Positions 17,353-25,690 of a stretch of DNA of 64,000 nt are shown in pieces. The notes under the pieces are model-generated. The model was given only the letters and a program-made list of their open reading frames with translations. It did not search any database and was not told the DNA's origin. A program made the position numbers and the translations under genes. The stretch's first letter is position 1. Each line of letters begins with the position of its first letter. The stretch lies in NCBI GenBank assembly GCA_002344215.1, contig DDSV01000018.1:84234-148233 (forward strand), in the 5' to 3' direction. Origin of the DNA: Akkermansiaceae bacterium UBA2381. Its GTDB lineage: Bacteria > Verrucomicrobiota > Verrucomicrobiia > Verrucomicrobiales > DEV007.

Positions 17353-18651
17353 TCAGATCGCGTGCGAAATTTCCGAAGGCACCGCCTCGAGGTCGTGACA
17401 GGCACGGATGAATCCGGCCGCGCTCCAGGCCTGATAGTGTTTGCCCATGGGGCGCCCGGTCGTCCCGTGGTGCCATTCGTTGAATTCCCACGGCTGCGCC
17501 TGCCCGAGTTTGCAGAGTTTCGCCAGCTTCACAAGTTCGCGCTGGGCGAGTTCGGGCATGCCGAGGCGGTAGATGAAACGAACCCACATCGAACCGATGA
17601 ATGGCCAGAGCCCGCCATTGTGATAGTGGTTTGGCAGGTTCAGGAGATTGACCGTGTAATAGGATCGCCACTCCGGATCGCCCGCCTGCACCGGCGGATA
17701 GAGATTCTTCACCGGCCACGGATCGTTCACCCCGCAACCCCAGAGAAAGCGGAAGGTCATCAGCGCACGATCCTTGTCGAGCAGACCGGTGAGATAGGCG
17801 AGGAGATTGCCGCAAACATCACAGCGCCAGCTGAAACTGAATGGCGAGACCTGAGCGACGAGGTAACGCGCGTCGCCCAGGGAATACTGCGTGTCAGTGA
17901 AGCTGGAACACTCGCCATCATTCTCCTGAACGGTCGTCGGCCAGAAGGTCTTGAGAAATTTCTTCCTGACAAACGCCGCATGTTTCCGATAACCCTCGGC
18001 CTTTTCGTGGTCTCCCAGCTTGTCGGCGAGCCGCACGAAGCAATCGATGGTCCGATACCAAAGGACCTCGTCGTAGAGGACGTGGTAGCTGAATCCGAAA
18101 AGGTCGGCCCAATCGCTCGCTTCGGGGATCTCGAGCAGGCCGCAGCCGTTCGAATCGTGGGCCCCGAGCCAATCCATGGCCCGCTGGAGGCCGGCCGCAT
18201 GGCGCGCGGCGAGACTCCAGTCGTCGCGGGCTTCGCAGAGATGCACCAGACCGATGATGATCCACATGACACTGTCGATGCTAGCGATGCCTCCAACGCC
18301 CGCATAGTCGGGCTGTCCCGTTTCGATGCGGACGTTTGCGGGGATCTGCCCGGTCGGGCTTTGTTTGGACAAGAGCGTCTCGAAGGTCGCGACCTGGGCG
18401 CGACGGATGTCCTCGTCCTCGAGATCGAGCGTCCATAGCGCGGTGATGGCACCGTCGCGCGCCCACACCGACCGGTAGTTCGCGTCGGTCCCGTAGACGA
18501 CATTATCCGTCAGCGAACAGGCACTGAAGCCGCTCGGGGTGACGTTTTTCCGCACCGCCTCGATGGCGCGGAGGTAGCCTTCGGCAAGCAATTCGCGTTC
18601 CTCCTGATTCAGGGAACGGTATTCTTCGGGGCGAAAGTGGATCTTGGCCAT
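17353..18651 (-). CDS. (alpha/alpha)6-barrel glycosidase in a disaccharide operon (GH100/GH63/debranching-like)
   Basis: Cytosolic glycoside hydrolase of the six-hairpin type, 432 aa, without a signal peptide. Recognisable stretches are NYRSVWARDGAITALWTLDL, SIDSVMWIIIGL, LFGFSYHVLYDEVLWYR and YHNGGLWPFIGSMW, which resemble amylo-alpha-1,6-glucosidase/GH63 and neutral invertase (GH100) proteins. It is the third gene of an operon after a sucrose-6-phosphate-phosphatase-like HAD protein and a sucrose-phosphate-synthase-like glycosyltransferase (26 bp gap). The likely substrate is therefore the disaccharide made by its neighbours (sucrose or mannosylfructose), cleaved when the cell no longer needs it. 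Substrate is inferred from context. Confidence 0.78.
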   Translation of the reverse strand: MAKIHFRPEEYRSLNQEERELLAEGYLRAIEAVRKNVTPSGFSACSLTDNVVYGTDANYRSVWARDGAITALWTLDLEDEDIRRAQVATFETLLSKQSPTGQIPANVRIETGQPDYAGVGGIASIDSVMWIIIGLVHLCEARDDWSLAARHAAGLQRAMDWLGAHDSNGCGLLEIPEASDWADLFGFSYHVLYDEVLWYRTIDCFVRLADKLGDHEKAEGYRKHAAFVRKKFLKTFWPTTVQENDGECSSFTDTQYSLGDARYLVAQVSPFSFSWRCDVCGNLLAYLTGLLDKDRALMTFRFLWGCGVNDPWPVKNLYPPVQAGDPEWRSYYTVNLLNLPNHYHNGGLWPFIGSMWVRFIYRLGMPELAQRELVKLAKLCKLGQAQPWEFNEWHHGTTGRPMGKHYQAWSAAGFIRACHDLEAVPSEISHAI

Positions 18652-18677
18652 GGTCTTTTTAGAGTTCTGTCAGGATT

Positions 18678-19979
18678 TCATACCGCTGACTCGATCGGGT
18701 CGGCCAGGTCCGCGTAGACTCCCTTGAATCGATCAAAGAGCGCCAAAGTGCGGCGCGCGATCCCCGTCCAACCGAACTGGCGTCTCGCGAAGCGGGCTCC
18801 CTCCACCGAGAGCCGTTCGCGGAGCTGCGGATAGCGCATCGGCAGCGCAAGCATCGCGGCGTATTCCTCCGGCCGCTTCGGATCCGCGTAGAGGGCGTGC
18901 TGTCCGAACTCGATCGCCTCGTGCAACCCGCCATGGACCGTCACCACCGTCGGCGTGCCGCAGGCCATCGCCTCGATTGCCGTCATCCCGAAGGGCTCGT
19001 ATCGCGAGCAGAGAGCGAAGACACCGGCGGCCCGATAATGATCGGCCATCTCCTCGTCGTTCACATAGCCCCGCCAGCGAAGCCGTCTTGAGATTCCCAG
19101 CGCCGCGCCCAGCTTCTTCCATTCCTCGACCCGTTCGCGATCGCGTTCGGATCCCGCGCCCACCGCAAGCTGGAGTCGCGCCTTCGGCACGAGTCGGAGC
19201 AGGGCCGGTAAGGAGGCGATGAGCAGGTCGATGCCCTTGTTCATCGCCGCCCGACCGACACAATAGACATCGGTCGGAGCGAAGCCGAGCCGCTCGCGGA
19301 CCTCCGCGATCCTGTCGGGTTGTGCCGGGGTGAAACGCTGCTCGTCGATGCCCGGGGTGATCATCGTGACATGATCGAGGGGGATCCCGTAATCCTTCCG
19401 GATGAGATCGGCCTGCTGCTCCGTCGTGGCGATGATGTGATCGCAGTTGCGGTAGATGAGGAACTCCTTCTCGATACGTTCGGTAAAGCGATAGATCTTT
19501 TCACCATCCGGTCCCGCTCCCTTCATGTCCTTGCGCTTCCACGACCCCAGCGAATGCGGCGTGTGGATGTGGGGAATGCGCAGCTCCTCGGCGATGCGTT
19601 GCCCCGCCCAACCCGCGTCCCAGTAGTGGCTGTTGACGACGTCGTAGCGGAGACCGCGACGATTAGTTTCGGCGAGAAAGTTCGTCACGAAATCACGGAG
19701 ATGGCCATGCATGTCCTCTTTCCGGATGAAATCCTTTCCTCCGAAGGGAATGCGCCAGACCCGAAGGTTCGGGTTGATTTTGTCGAACTCGGGCTGACGT
19801 CCAAAACGCCGGGTCACCAGATCGACCTTGTAGCCGAGGCGCGCGAAACGTTTTGCGAGTTCGAGGACGAAGACGACCTGGCCTCCGGTGTCGGGCTTTC
19901 CCAACTCGGGCTCCCCAGCGACGTAGCCGTGGATCGAGAGGAGGAGCAGGTTTCCGTGGGGTTGGTTTTTGTTAGCCAT
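18678..19979 (-). CDS. Sucrose-phosphate-synthase-like glycosyltransferase (GT4)
   Basis: GT-B retaining glycosyltransferase, 433 aa from the ATG at 19979. The N-terminal half has HGYVAGEPELGKPDTGGQVVFVLELAK, close to sucrose-phosphate synthase and mannosylfructose-phosphate synthase glycine loops; the C-terminal half has GRAAMNKGIDLL and the E-x7-E nucleotide-sugar motif (EPFGMTAIEAMACGTP). It would join a nucleotide sugar to fructose 6-phosphate. The start ATGGCTAA overlaps the stop of the upstream phosphatase gene, suggesting translational coupling. Sucrose phosphate versus mannosylfructose phosphate cannot be decided here. A start seven codons upstream (20000) is possible. Confidence 0.87.
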   Translation of the reverse strand: MANKNQPHGNLLLLSIHGYVAGEPELGKPDTGGQVVFVLELAKRFARLGYKVDLVTRRFGRQPEFDKINPNLRVWRIPFGGKDFIRKEDMHGHLRDFVTNFLAETNRRGLRYDVVNSHYWDAGWAGQRIAEELRIPHIHTPHSLGSWKRKDMKGAGPDGEKIYRFTERIEKEFLIYRNCDHIIATTEQQADLIRKDYGIPLDHVTMITPGIDEQRFTPAQPDRIAEVRERLGFAPTDVYCVGRAAMNKGIDLLIASLPALLRLVPKARLQLAVGAGSERDRERVEEWKKLGAALGISRRLRWRGYVNDEEMADHYRAAGVFALCSRYEPFGMTAIEAMACGTPTVVTVHGGLHEAIEFGQHALYADPKRPEEYAAMLALPMRYPQLRERLSVEGARFARRQFGWTGIARRTLALFDRFKGVYADLADPIESAV

Positions 19980-20706
19980 AAGAAGAATGGGCGGGAGCAA
20001 GTGCTCCCCAGTGGAGCAGGCCCTCGATCAGACCCGCAGCCCGGGGAGCGCGGGCGAAATAGGTACGCGCAGGATCGGCGGCATCGATCAACTCGCGACG
20101 GGCATTCCCGACGGCGATGGAGCGATCCGCGACCTGAAACATCGAAAGATCGTTTCCCGAATCTCCCGCCACGATCATCCGATCCCGTGGGATTCCTAGA
20201 ATCGAGGCTACATGGAGCGCCGCCGCGCCCTTGTTCGCCGTCGCGGGAGTTACATCAAAATCGCTCTTTCCCGACGTGATAACCCGTGATCCTGGAACCG
20301 TTTGGAAAATTTTCTCCGCCACCGCTGACCTTCGCGATGCCGGCACGGCAAAGCTCGCCTTGAAGGCGGTTTGCATCTCGTCCGGATGCGGCTCGCAGCC
20401 TTCTTTCGCCAGGATCCTGTCCACCAGTGACCGATCCCAATTCACAAATTGCTTTTGCCAATCGCGGCAGGGCCTTCCTCCGATTTCGATTTCCGTACCA
20501 AGAGCGGACACCGCCCCGTCGACCCGAAGCTCAACGGGAAACTCTGCCAACGTTGTCGCGAGGCTGCCCCGGGGCCGACTCGAGTTCAGCACGAGCAGCA
20601 CCGAAGCACAGGACTTCGCGAATTGGCAGAGAGACGACCAGTCACCAGCAAGGGTGTCGTCCACATCCGTGACGAGCAACCATTGCCGTGAATCCGAAGC
20701 CATCAT
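19972..20706 (-). CDS. HAD phosphatase, sucrose/mannosylfructose-phosphate phosphatase type
   Basis: Removes the phosphate from the disaccharide phosphate made by the downstream synthase. HAD motif I DVDDTL (nucleophile D14, acid D16), motif II serine in LNSSRP, a C2-type cap in the middle, the motif III lysine region (TANKGAAALHVASILGI) and motif IV GDSGNDLSMF are all present, as in sucrose-phosphate phosphatases. About 244 aa from the ATG at 20706, which has GAGAGG just upstream; the longer frame has no support. First gene of the three-gene operon, overlapping the next start by eight bases. Confidence 0.87.
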   Translation of the reverse strand: MMASDSRQWLLVTDVDDTLAGDWSSLCQFAKSCASVLLVLNSSRPRGSLATTLAEFPVELRVDGAVSALGTEIEIGGRPCRDWQKQFVNWDRSLVDRILAKEGCEPHPDEMQTAFKASFAVPASRRSAVAEKIFQTVPGSRVITSGKSDFDVTPATANKGAAALHVASILGIPRDRMIVAGDSGNDLSMFQVADRSIAVGNARRELIDAADPARTYFARAPRAAGLIEGLLHWGALAPAHSSYG

Positions 20707-20811
20707 CCTCTCGCGCCGTGAAGCGCGGCCGTGGCGATACTGCCGTTCAATGGCCGCGCGTGCTTGCCAAAGGCTAGCACACCTTTTCCGGTGAGTCGAA
20801 CAAACACTCAT

Positions 20812-21012
20812 CCGTTTCAGCTCATAACCTTGGACTGAGCGGGCCAGGTATGATTGGCGACTCCTTCATGGAAACCCAACAGTCGACTGCTCGTTGCCAC
20901 CCAGCCCGGATTGTTTCGGGTCTGGCGGGACGAGGGTGGCAAATGGGTTCATTCGATCGAGAGGCATCCGTGAGTTAACCCGCGGCGTTTCTGATACGAC
21001 GAATCCAAGGCC
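20812..21012. other. Non-coding stretch, start of the repeat-rich accessory region
   Basis: About 200 bp between the disaccharide operon and the first palindromic repeat. Short frames here show no family resemblance. I see no tRNA, hairpin terminator or promoter that I can support. Together with the repeat-bearing DNA up to 21341 it makes a 530-bp gap before the next gene. Confidence 0.5.
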
Positions 21013-21074
21013 AGGGAATGGTTAATTCTCCGAAAAGTCCGCTTGCCGATATAATGATGAACCTGTCCCCATTT
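21013..21074 (+). repeat. Short palindromic repeat, copy 1
   Basis: Diverged left arm (AGGGAATGGTTAATTCTCC), core CGAAAAGTCCGCTTGCC, right arm GATGAACCTGTCCCC. Member of the family with inverted ends GGGACAGGTT/AACCTGTCCC. A second, right-arm-like half (GATGAACCTGCCCC) follows at about 21079-21092. Confidence 0.85.
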
Positions 21075-21183
21075 CTCAGATGAACCTGCCCCCTCTCTAA
21101 AGGAACAAAGGCCGATTCCTCGGGGAATACCGTTGATTCTGCGACCGGATTCGGACGATTCCTGCCTTCGATGGCCCCGAACT

Positions 21184-21211
21184 CCCCTACCCCCAAAACC
21201 CGCTCCGGCCC
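21184..21211 (-). other. G-quadruplex-capable motif upstream of the CCxxC protein
   Basis: On the minus strand four G-tracts of three to five bases are separated by loops of 7, 4 and 2 nt (on the plus strand: CCCC, CCCCC, CCC, CCC). This meets the usual G3+N1-7 rule. It lies about 130 bp before the ATG of the gene at 21342. Whether it folds or matters is unknown. Confidence 0.35.
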
Positions 21212-21341
21212 GGGGCCTTCGGTGGGGGGGAAGCCGAGGGGTTGAAAAAGGAATTCCTGGCAGCAATCCCACCAGGAGATCACGCGATAGCGTCTTACGC
21301 CTCACGGAACCAAACTGCCTGGTCCGTGTTTATCCATTTCG

Positions 21342-21833
21342 ATGAAAACATTCAACATCCTCATGATCGGTGCCGCTCTCACGGCTCTCACCTCCTTCGC
21401 AAACGCCGAGTCCACGATCACTCTCTCGGGCGTGCACAACTGCTGCAGTGGCTGCACCAAGGGTATCGAAGGTGCGATCACCAAAACGGGAGCAACCGCC
21501 GAGGTGGATGACACCACCGTCACGATCACGGCCAAAACGGAGGCCGAAGCCCGAAAGGCGGCCGAGGCGCTCGTCGCGGCAGGGTACTACGGCGAGGGAG
21601 CAACCGCTCCCGCCGTGACCGACGCCAGAGTGAAATCGGCAACGGTCAGCGGCGTGCATCTCTGTTGCGGCAAGTGTGTCAGGGCTGTCGAGAAGGCGAT
21701 CAAGACCGTCGCCGGCGCCAACAGCCACACCGCTGAAAAAGGGGCCGCTTCCTTCACCGTGGAGGGAGACTTCAGTACGAAGGAACTTGCGGGAGCCCTC
21801 AACAAGGCCGGTTTCAGCGGCAGGATCCAGTAA
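21342..21833 (+). CDS. Secreted protein with two CCxxC metal-binding (HMA-like) domains
   Basis: A 163-aa exported protein. Signal peptide at 1-22 (cleavage near ANA), then two tandem HMA-like units. Each starts with a GVH-x-CC-x-x-C motif: GVHNCCSGC (C34, C35, C38) and GVHLCCGKC (C108, C109, C112), replacing the usual MxCxxC of copper chaperones. Each unit continues with the expected helix and strand (VDDTTVTITAKTEAEARKAAEALVAAGY). It probably binds a soft metal such as copper in the periplasm, but the extra Cys is unusual. It heads a possible operon with the propeller gene 94 bp downstream. Confidence 0.82.
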   Translation: MKTFNILMIGAALTALTSFANAESTITLSGVHNCCSGCTKGIEGAITKTGATAEVDDTTVTITAKTEAEARKAAEALVAAGYYGEGATAPAVTDARVKSATVSGVHLCCGKCVRAVEKAIKTVAGANSHTAEKGAASFTVEGDFSTKELAGALNKAGFSGRIQ

Positions 21834-21927
21834 TCGTCGTCCTTCTCAGTCCTATCGATCCGCGGGAGGATTCTCCCATCCCTTCCCGGGGAAGCCCGGA
21901 AGTTTTTCAACACAAAGCACTTCAGTC

Positions 21928-22830
21928 ATGTCTCGTCCGATCCTTTGGCTCACCCTTTTCCTCTCCCTTTCTTCCACCCTTTTCGCCGGGGAGATCCGGC
22001 ACCGTTTTCTCTGTTGTGATTACAACGGAGACCAGGTTTGCCTCGTCAGTGCGGACGGAGAGATTGAATGGCGGGCCGAGGCCAGGCATCCACAGGACTG
22101 CTGGCTCCTGCCGAATGGAAACATTCTCTTCGCTCATGTCGATGGCGCCCGGGAGTTGACCCTGGATCACAAGGTGGTCTGGGAATACAAAACCACCACG
22201 GCCGGGGTCGAGTGCCAGGCCGCACAACCGCTGCCGAACGGAAACGTTCTCATCGTCGAATGCGGCACGAGCCGACTCGTGGAGGTCGACCGTGCCGGGA
22301 AGATCGCCAAAGAGATCCCCCTCGTGACGAAAGCGGAGATCAAGACCCACAACCAGTTCCGGGGTGCCCGCAAGCTGCCGAACGGCCATTATGTGGTTGT
22401 TTTCAAAGGCGAGGGCAAAGTGGTGGAACTGGATGGTGACGGCAAACTCTTGCGCGAAGAGAAAGTGCCGGGTGATCCCCATGAGGCGGTCGTCCTGAAG
22501 AATGGCAACTGGCTCGTGACCTGCGGAGACACCCATCAGGTGGTCGAGATCGATCCCTCGGGCAAAGTCGTGTGGAGCGTCGGCGAGAACGACCTGCCGG
22601 GGAATCCCCTTCGGCTCATGGCTGGAATACAGAGGCTCCCGAACGGCAACACCCTGCTCTGCAACTATCTCGGACACGGTCACATCGGCAAGAATGCCCA
22701 GGTCTATGAGGTCACTCCGGACAAAAAACTCGTCTGGTCCTTCGCCGATCATGCCCGCTTCAAGACAATCAACCAGATCCAGATTCTCGACACGCCGACG
22801 GACGTGATCCATGGAGAGATCTACCGCTGA
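21928..22830 (+). CDS. Secreted beta-propeller protein
   Basis: Exported protein of 300 aa starting at the ATG at 21928; the longer frame is rejected because a signal peptide (ILWLTLFLSLSSTLFAG) begins there. About six repeats of the form LPNGNxLxxxxG...VVExDxxGKxVW follow, typical of PQQ/NHL/arylsulfotransferase-like propellers that bind ligands on one face. No catalytic residues can be assigned. Its stop codon is followed after 38 bp by another secreted protein, so the two are likely co-expressed. Confidence 0.78.
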   Translation: MSRPILWLTLFLSLSSTLFAGEIRHRFLCCDYNGDQVCLVSADGEIEWRAEARHPQDCWLLPNGNILFAHVDGARELTLDHKVVWEYKTTTAGVECQAAQPLPNGNVLIVECGTSRLVEVDRAGKIAKEIPLVTKAEIKTHNQFRGARKLPNGHYVVVFKGEGKVVELDGDGKLLREEKVPGDPHEAVVLKNGNWLVTCGDTHQVVEIDPSGKVVWSVGENDLPGNPLRLMAGIQRLPNGNTLLCNYLGHGHIGKNAQVYEVTPDKKLVWSFADHARFKTINQIQILDTPTDVIHGEIYR

Positions 22831-22868
22831 TGGTTTCGTCATCCTCTTCCCCCCGTGCCTTCCAACCC

Positions 22869-23558
22869 ATGAAAACAACGATCATCCTGTCTGCTCTAAC
22901 GCTCCTTGCCTTGGCCTCCTCCGCCGCCGATCCCGCCACCTTGCTTGCCGAGCGCGGCAAACTCCTTCTCAGCGAGGATTTCGGCACGCCGGTGGAAGTC
23001 GCGAAAATCGAGAAGGGCAAACCCGCCACGGCGGGCTGGCGCCTCAGGCCGGGAAAATGGGAGTTCGTCGATGGTGCCATGAAAGGCAGCGAGGTGGCGG
23101 CGGACAAACACGGTGCGGTGGCCCGGTTCCCCCTCGAGTTTCAGAATGTCGTGATCCAGTACGAGATCCGTCTCGACGGTTCCCGGACGAGCACTCTCAG
23201 CATCAACGACGCGAAGGAACATGTCTGCCGGGTCCTCATCAATCCCACGGGCTTCATCGCGCAAAAGGACGATCACGACCATGCCGGTCCGGACAAGGCG
23301 GAGGTGTTTGGCAAAACCGCCATGCCCATCAAGGAGGGTGAGTGGAAAACGGTCGTGCTCGAAATCGTGGGTGACGAGATGGTCGCTCACATCGACGGCA
23401 AGGCGATCACCGGATCCAATGAACTGATCGGGACCAAAAAGGCGAACTTCGGGTTCACTGTCGCCGGCGAAAGTGCCTCGGTCCGCAATCTCCGGGTTTG
23501 GGATGCCACGCTGAACCCGAACTGGTCCAGCACCAAGGCCTCGATCTCCAGGCAGTGA
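22869..23558 (+). CDS. Secreted LamG/DUF1080-like protein
   Basis: A 229-aa exported protein from the ATG at 22869 with signal peptide MKTTIILSALTLLALASSA. The body has the beta-sandwich pattern of 3-keto-disaccharide hydrolase (DUF1080)/LamG domains: LLLSEDFGTP opening, WRLRPGKWEFVDGAMKG, then GEWKTVVLEIVGDEMVAHIDGK and a closing FGFTVAGESASVRNLRVWDA strand. DUF1080 proteins are abundant in PVC genomes and act on or bind modified sugars. Catalytic residues are not clear here. Confidence 0.75.
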   Translation: MKTTIILSALTLLALASSAADPATLLAERGKLLLSEDFGTPVEVAKIEKGKPATAGWRLRPGKWEFVDGAMKGSEVAADKHGAVARFPLEFQNVVIQYEIRLDGSRTSTLSINDAKEHVCRVLINPTGFIAQKDDHDHAGPDKAEVFGKTAMPIKEGEWKTVVLEIVGDEMVAHIDGKAITGSNELIGTKKANFGFTVAGESASVRNLRVWDATLNPNWSSTKASISRQ

Positions 23559-23625
23559 TCGCGCGGTTCGCCGCGGATCTTCTATTGAAGGATACACTCC
23601 TCCCTCTCCGGATCAGCGAATTCTT

Positions 23626-23687
23626 AGGGACGGATTAATTCTCCGAAAAGACCGCTTCCTAAAAAATGATGAACCTGTCCCCATTTC
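23626..23687 (+). repeat. Short palindromic repeat, copy 2
   Basis: AGGGACGGATTAATTCTCC, core CGAAAAGACCGCTTCC, then GATGAACCTGTCCCC. Lies 67 bp after the stop at 23558 and before the beta-helix gene. Same orientation as all other copies. Confidence 0.9.
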
Positions 23688-23756
23688 TAGCGGGTTAGCA
23701 TTGCGGAACATTCGCGTCGAGTTGGTCTCGCGCTAATGTTGCACCATTGCTCCTCC

Positions 23757-25250
23757 ATGAAGATCTCCATCCTCACCGCCCTCCTCGCTTTTACCTGCGG
23801 CTTAGCACCTGCGGCTGGTCCGGCGGCCCCCGGCGAGTCCACAGCTCGACCAGTGAGTGGATTTGAACTCCGGGTGCCTGCACCCGGGCCGGATTCGATC
23901 GCCGACACGGTCCTCCAGGAGGCCATTGACACAGTGGCCTCGGCGGGCGGCGGTGTGGTGTTGCTTGGTGCGGGGGACTTCAAACTCTCGCGCAAAGCGG
24001 GAGATGAAACGGTCGTGATCAAAAGCAACGTGACGCTGCGAGGTCAGGGCTATGCGACACACCTCTATCTCGATCCGAAGACGCCGCCGAATGACCTGCG
24101 CTATTTCCCCGTGCGCATCGGCACCAGCAAGACTCCAGCGCACAATGTGGTGATCGAGCACCTGCGCTACACGGGCAATGACAAGGCCATCGGCGGCGGT
24201 TCCATCATGGGCTTCAACGCGCGGCTGGACGAGCCGGAGTCGCTGTTGCTGTCATGCGACAACATCACCATTCGCCACTGCTGGATTTATGACGCGAAGC
24301 AGGCGGCAGGCTGCACCAAACCGGCGACGGCGATGTATCTGGCCAAGCATGTCATCCCTGCCGCGGAAGCCAAAGCGGCGGCAGCAGACCAGCAAAAGGT
24401 CCGCGCCGGCTACTTCGACGCCGACCGCATGGCCACACAGTTCAAGAACTGGCAGGTCCACAACAACTACATCGACACCTGCGGGAACAAGGCGGTCGAA
24501 CTGGCCGAGTGCAACGGCGGCCTCATCGCGGACAATCACATCGTCAATGTCGTGGATGGTCCGCAGGTTATCTTCGGCAGCCGCAACGTGCAGATCAAAG
24601 ACAACACGGTTTATTTCACCAGAACCGGCATCAACATCTCGGAGGGATCGCATCACATCCGCGTCAGTGGCAACCACGTCGAGCCAATGCCGGACATGAA
24701 GAAGAACCCCGCCAACTCCTGCCTCATCTTCCGCACCGAACCACTGCCGTTGCACTCGACGATTTCGGATGTCGTTGTCACCGGGAACATCTTCCGTAAC
24801 CAGAATGAAGTATCACGTTGCACCGTCCGTCTCCAGACACAGGTCGAGGCGCTGTCCTGCTCCTACGCTGGGATTGTTTTCACGGGGAACACCTTTGACG
24901 GAGACATCGAGTTCAGTGACAAGCGGAATCCCGCGAAGACCTCACTGAAGGAGATTCTCTTCGCGGATAACCTCTGCAACGGCGACCTCCTTTCCGTGCC
25001 TGTGGGCACGATGGCTTCGAGCACGGTGGTGGTGCGAGGAAACCTGCTGCGAATGGCCGGGACCATCACGCTGAACGCCAGCGAGTGGATCTGGACGGGC
25101 AACACACATGCGAATGGCCGACTCGAAATCGCCGCTGATGCCAGGGCCAACTTCATTCACGGGAACTTCACCACTTCACCCATCATTGACCACGGAACCG
25201 GGACCAGCCTGAGCGGCAACATCGTGAGGAAGAAATCCACGACACCATGA
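23757..25250 (+). CDS. Secreted right-handed parallel beta-helix protein
   Basis: Exported protein of about 497 aa from the ATG at 23757; signal peptide at 1-22 (ILTALLAFTCGLAPAAG). The N-terminal part VLQEAIDTVASAGGGVVLLGAGDFKLS is the typical opening of pectate-lyase-like folds (Pectate_lyase_3 type). It is followed by repeated short strands with asparagine ladders (GNVT, ISVSGNHVEP, VVTGNIFRNQ, IVFTGNTFDG, LFADNLCNGD). Likely binds or cleaves a polysaccharide, but no catalytic residues are assigned. The last base overlaps the next start (ATGA), so the following short gene is translationally coupled. Confidence 0.85.
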   Translation: MKISILTALLAFTCGLAPAAGPAAPGESTARPVSGFELRVPAPGPDSIADTVLQEAIDTVASAGGGVVLLGAGDFKLSRKAGDETVVIKSNVTLRGQGYATHLYLDPKTPPNDLRYFPVRIGTSKTPAHNVVIEHLRYTGNDKAIGGGSIMGFNARLDEPESLLLSCDNITIRHCWIYDAKQAAGCTKPATAMYLAKHVIPAAEAKAAAADQQKVRAGYFDADRMATQFKNWQVHNNYIDTCGNKAVELAECNGGLIADNHIVNVVDGPQVIFGSRNVQIKDNTVYFTRTGINISEGSHHIRVSGNHVEPMPDMKKNPANSCLIFRTEPLPLHSTISDVVVTGNIFRNQNEVSRCTVRLQTQVEALSCSYAGIVFTGNTFDGDIEFSDKRNPAKTSLKEILFADNLCNGDLLSVPVGTMASSTVVVRGNLLRMAGTITLNASEWIWTGNTHANGRLEIAADARANFIHGNFTTSPIIDHGTGTSLSGNIVRKKSTTP

Positions 25251-25447
25251 GACCACTTCTTATTCTCCTTCTTACCTCCTCCGCCTTCGCCGCTGTCCAC
25301 GCCGCCGGGCCACCGCACATCTTGCTTCGCGAGGCATTGCCATACGGCGTCGGGTGTCAGTCCTGGAACGTTGAATTTGAAATCACCGCAATCGACACCT
25401 GGATAGAAAAGCGAGTCCCGGTGGTCAAACTCCCAGGACCAGGTTAA
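25247..25447 (+). pseudogene. Secreted-protein gene truncated inside a palindromic repeat
   Basis: The ATG overlaps the stop of the beta-helix gene (ATGA). A good signal peptide (LLILLLTSSAFAAVHAAG) is followed by only about 45 residues before the frame stops at TAA within repeat copy 3, whose first bases encode the last residues PGPG. A signal peptide in front of so little mature protein suggests the original gene lost its 3' part when the repeat arrived or when DNA was deleted beside it. A genuine short secreted peptide cannot be excluded. Confidence 0.5.
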
Positions 25448-25497
25448 CTCTCCAAAAAGTCCGGTTGCCTAAAAAATGATGAACCTGTCCCCCTTTC
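25435..25497 (+). repeat. Short palindromic repeat, copy 3
   Basis: Left arm slightly diverged (AGGACCAGGTTAACTCTCC), core AAAAAGTCCGGTTGCC, right arm GATGAACCTGTCCCC. It contains the stop codon of the upstream truncated gene. The DNA from 25498 to 25690 holds nothing I can identify. Confidence 0.88.
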
Positions 25498-25690
25498 TAT
25501 GCTAGCGGATGGGTCAGGCAACATTCCGTGACAATCCAAAACGACGTTTCCCCAGTGCGTCACAAATTCTTGCCTGACACGGACACTACATGGATGCTCG
25601 TCTCGATTCTCCCGGCTGGCGATGCTCGCTAAAAGCCCGGCAGGGGTTTCGGAACCGCTCATGCCGGCCAGGGCCGATTCGTGAACCGGC

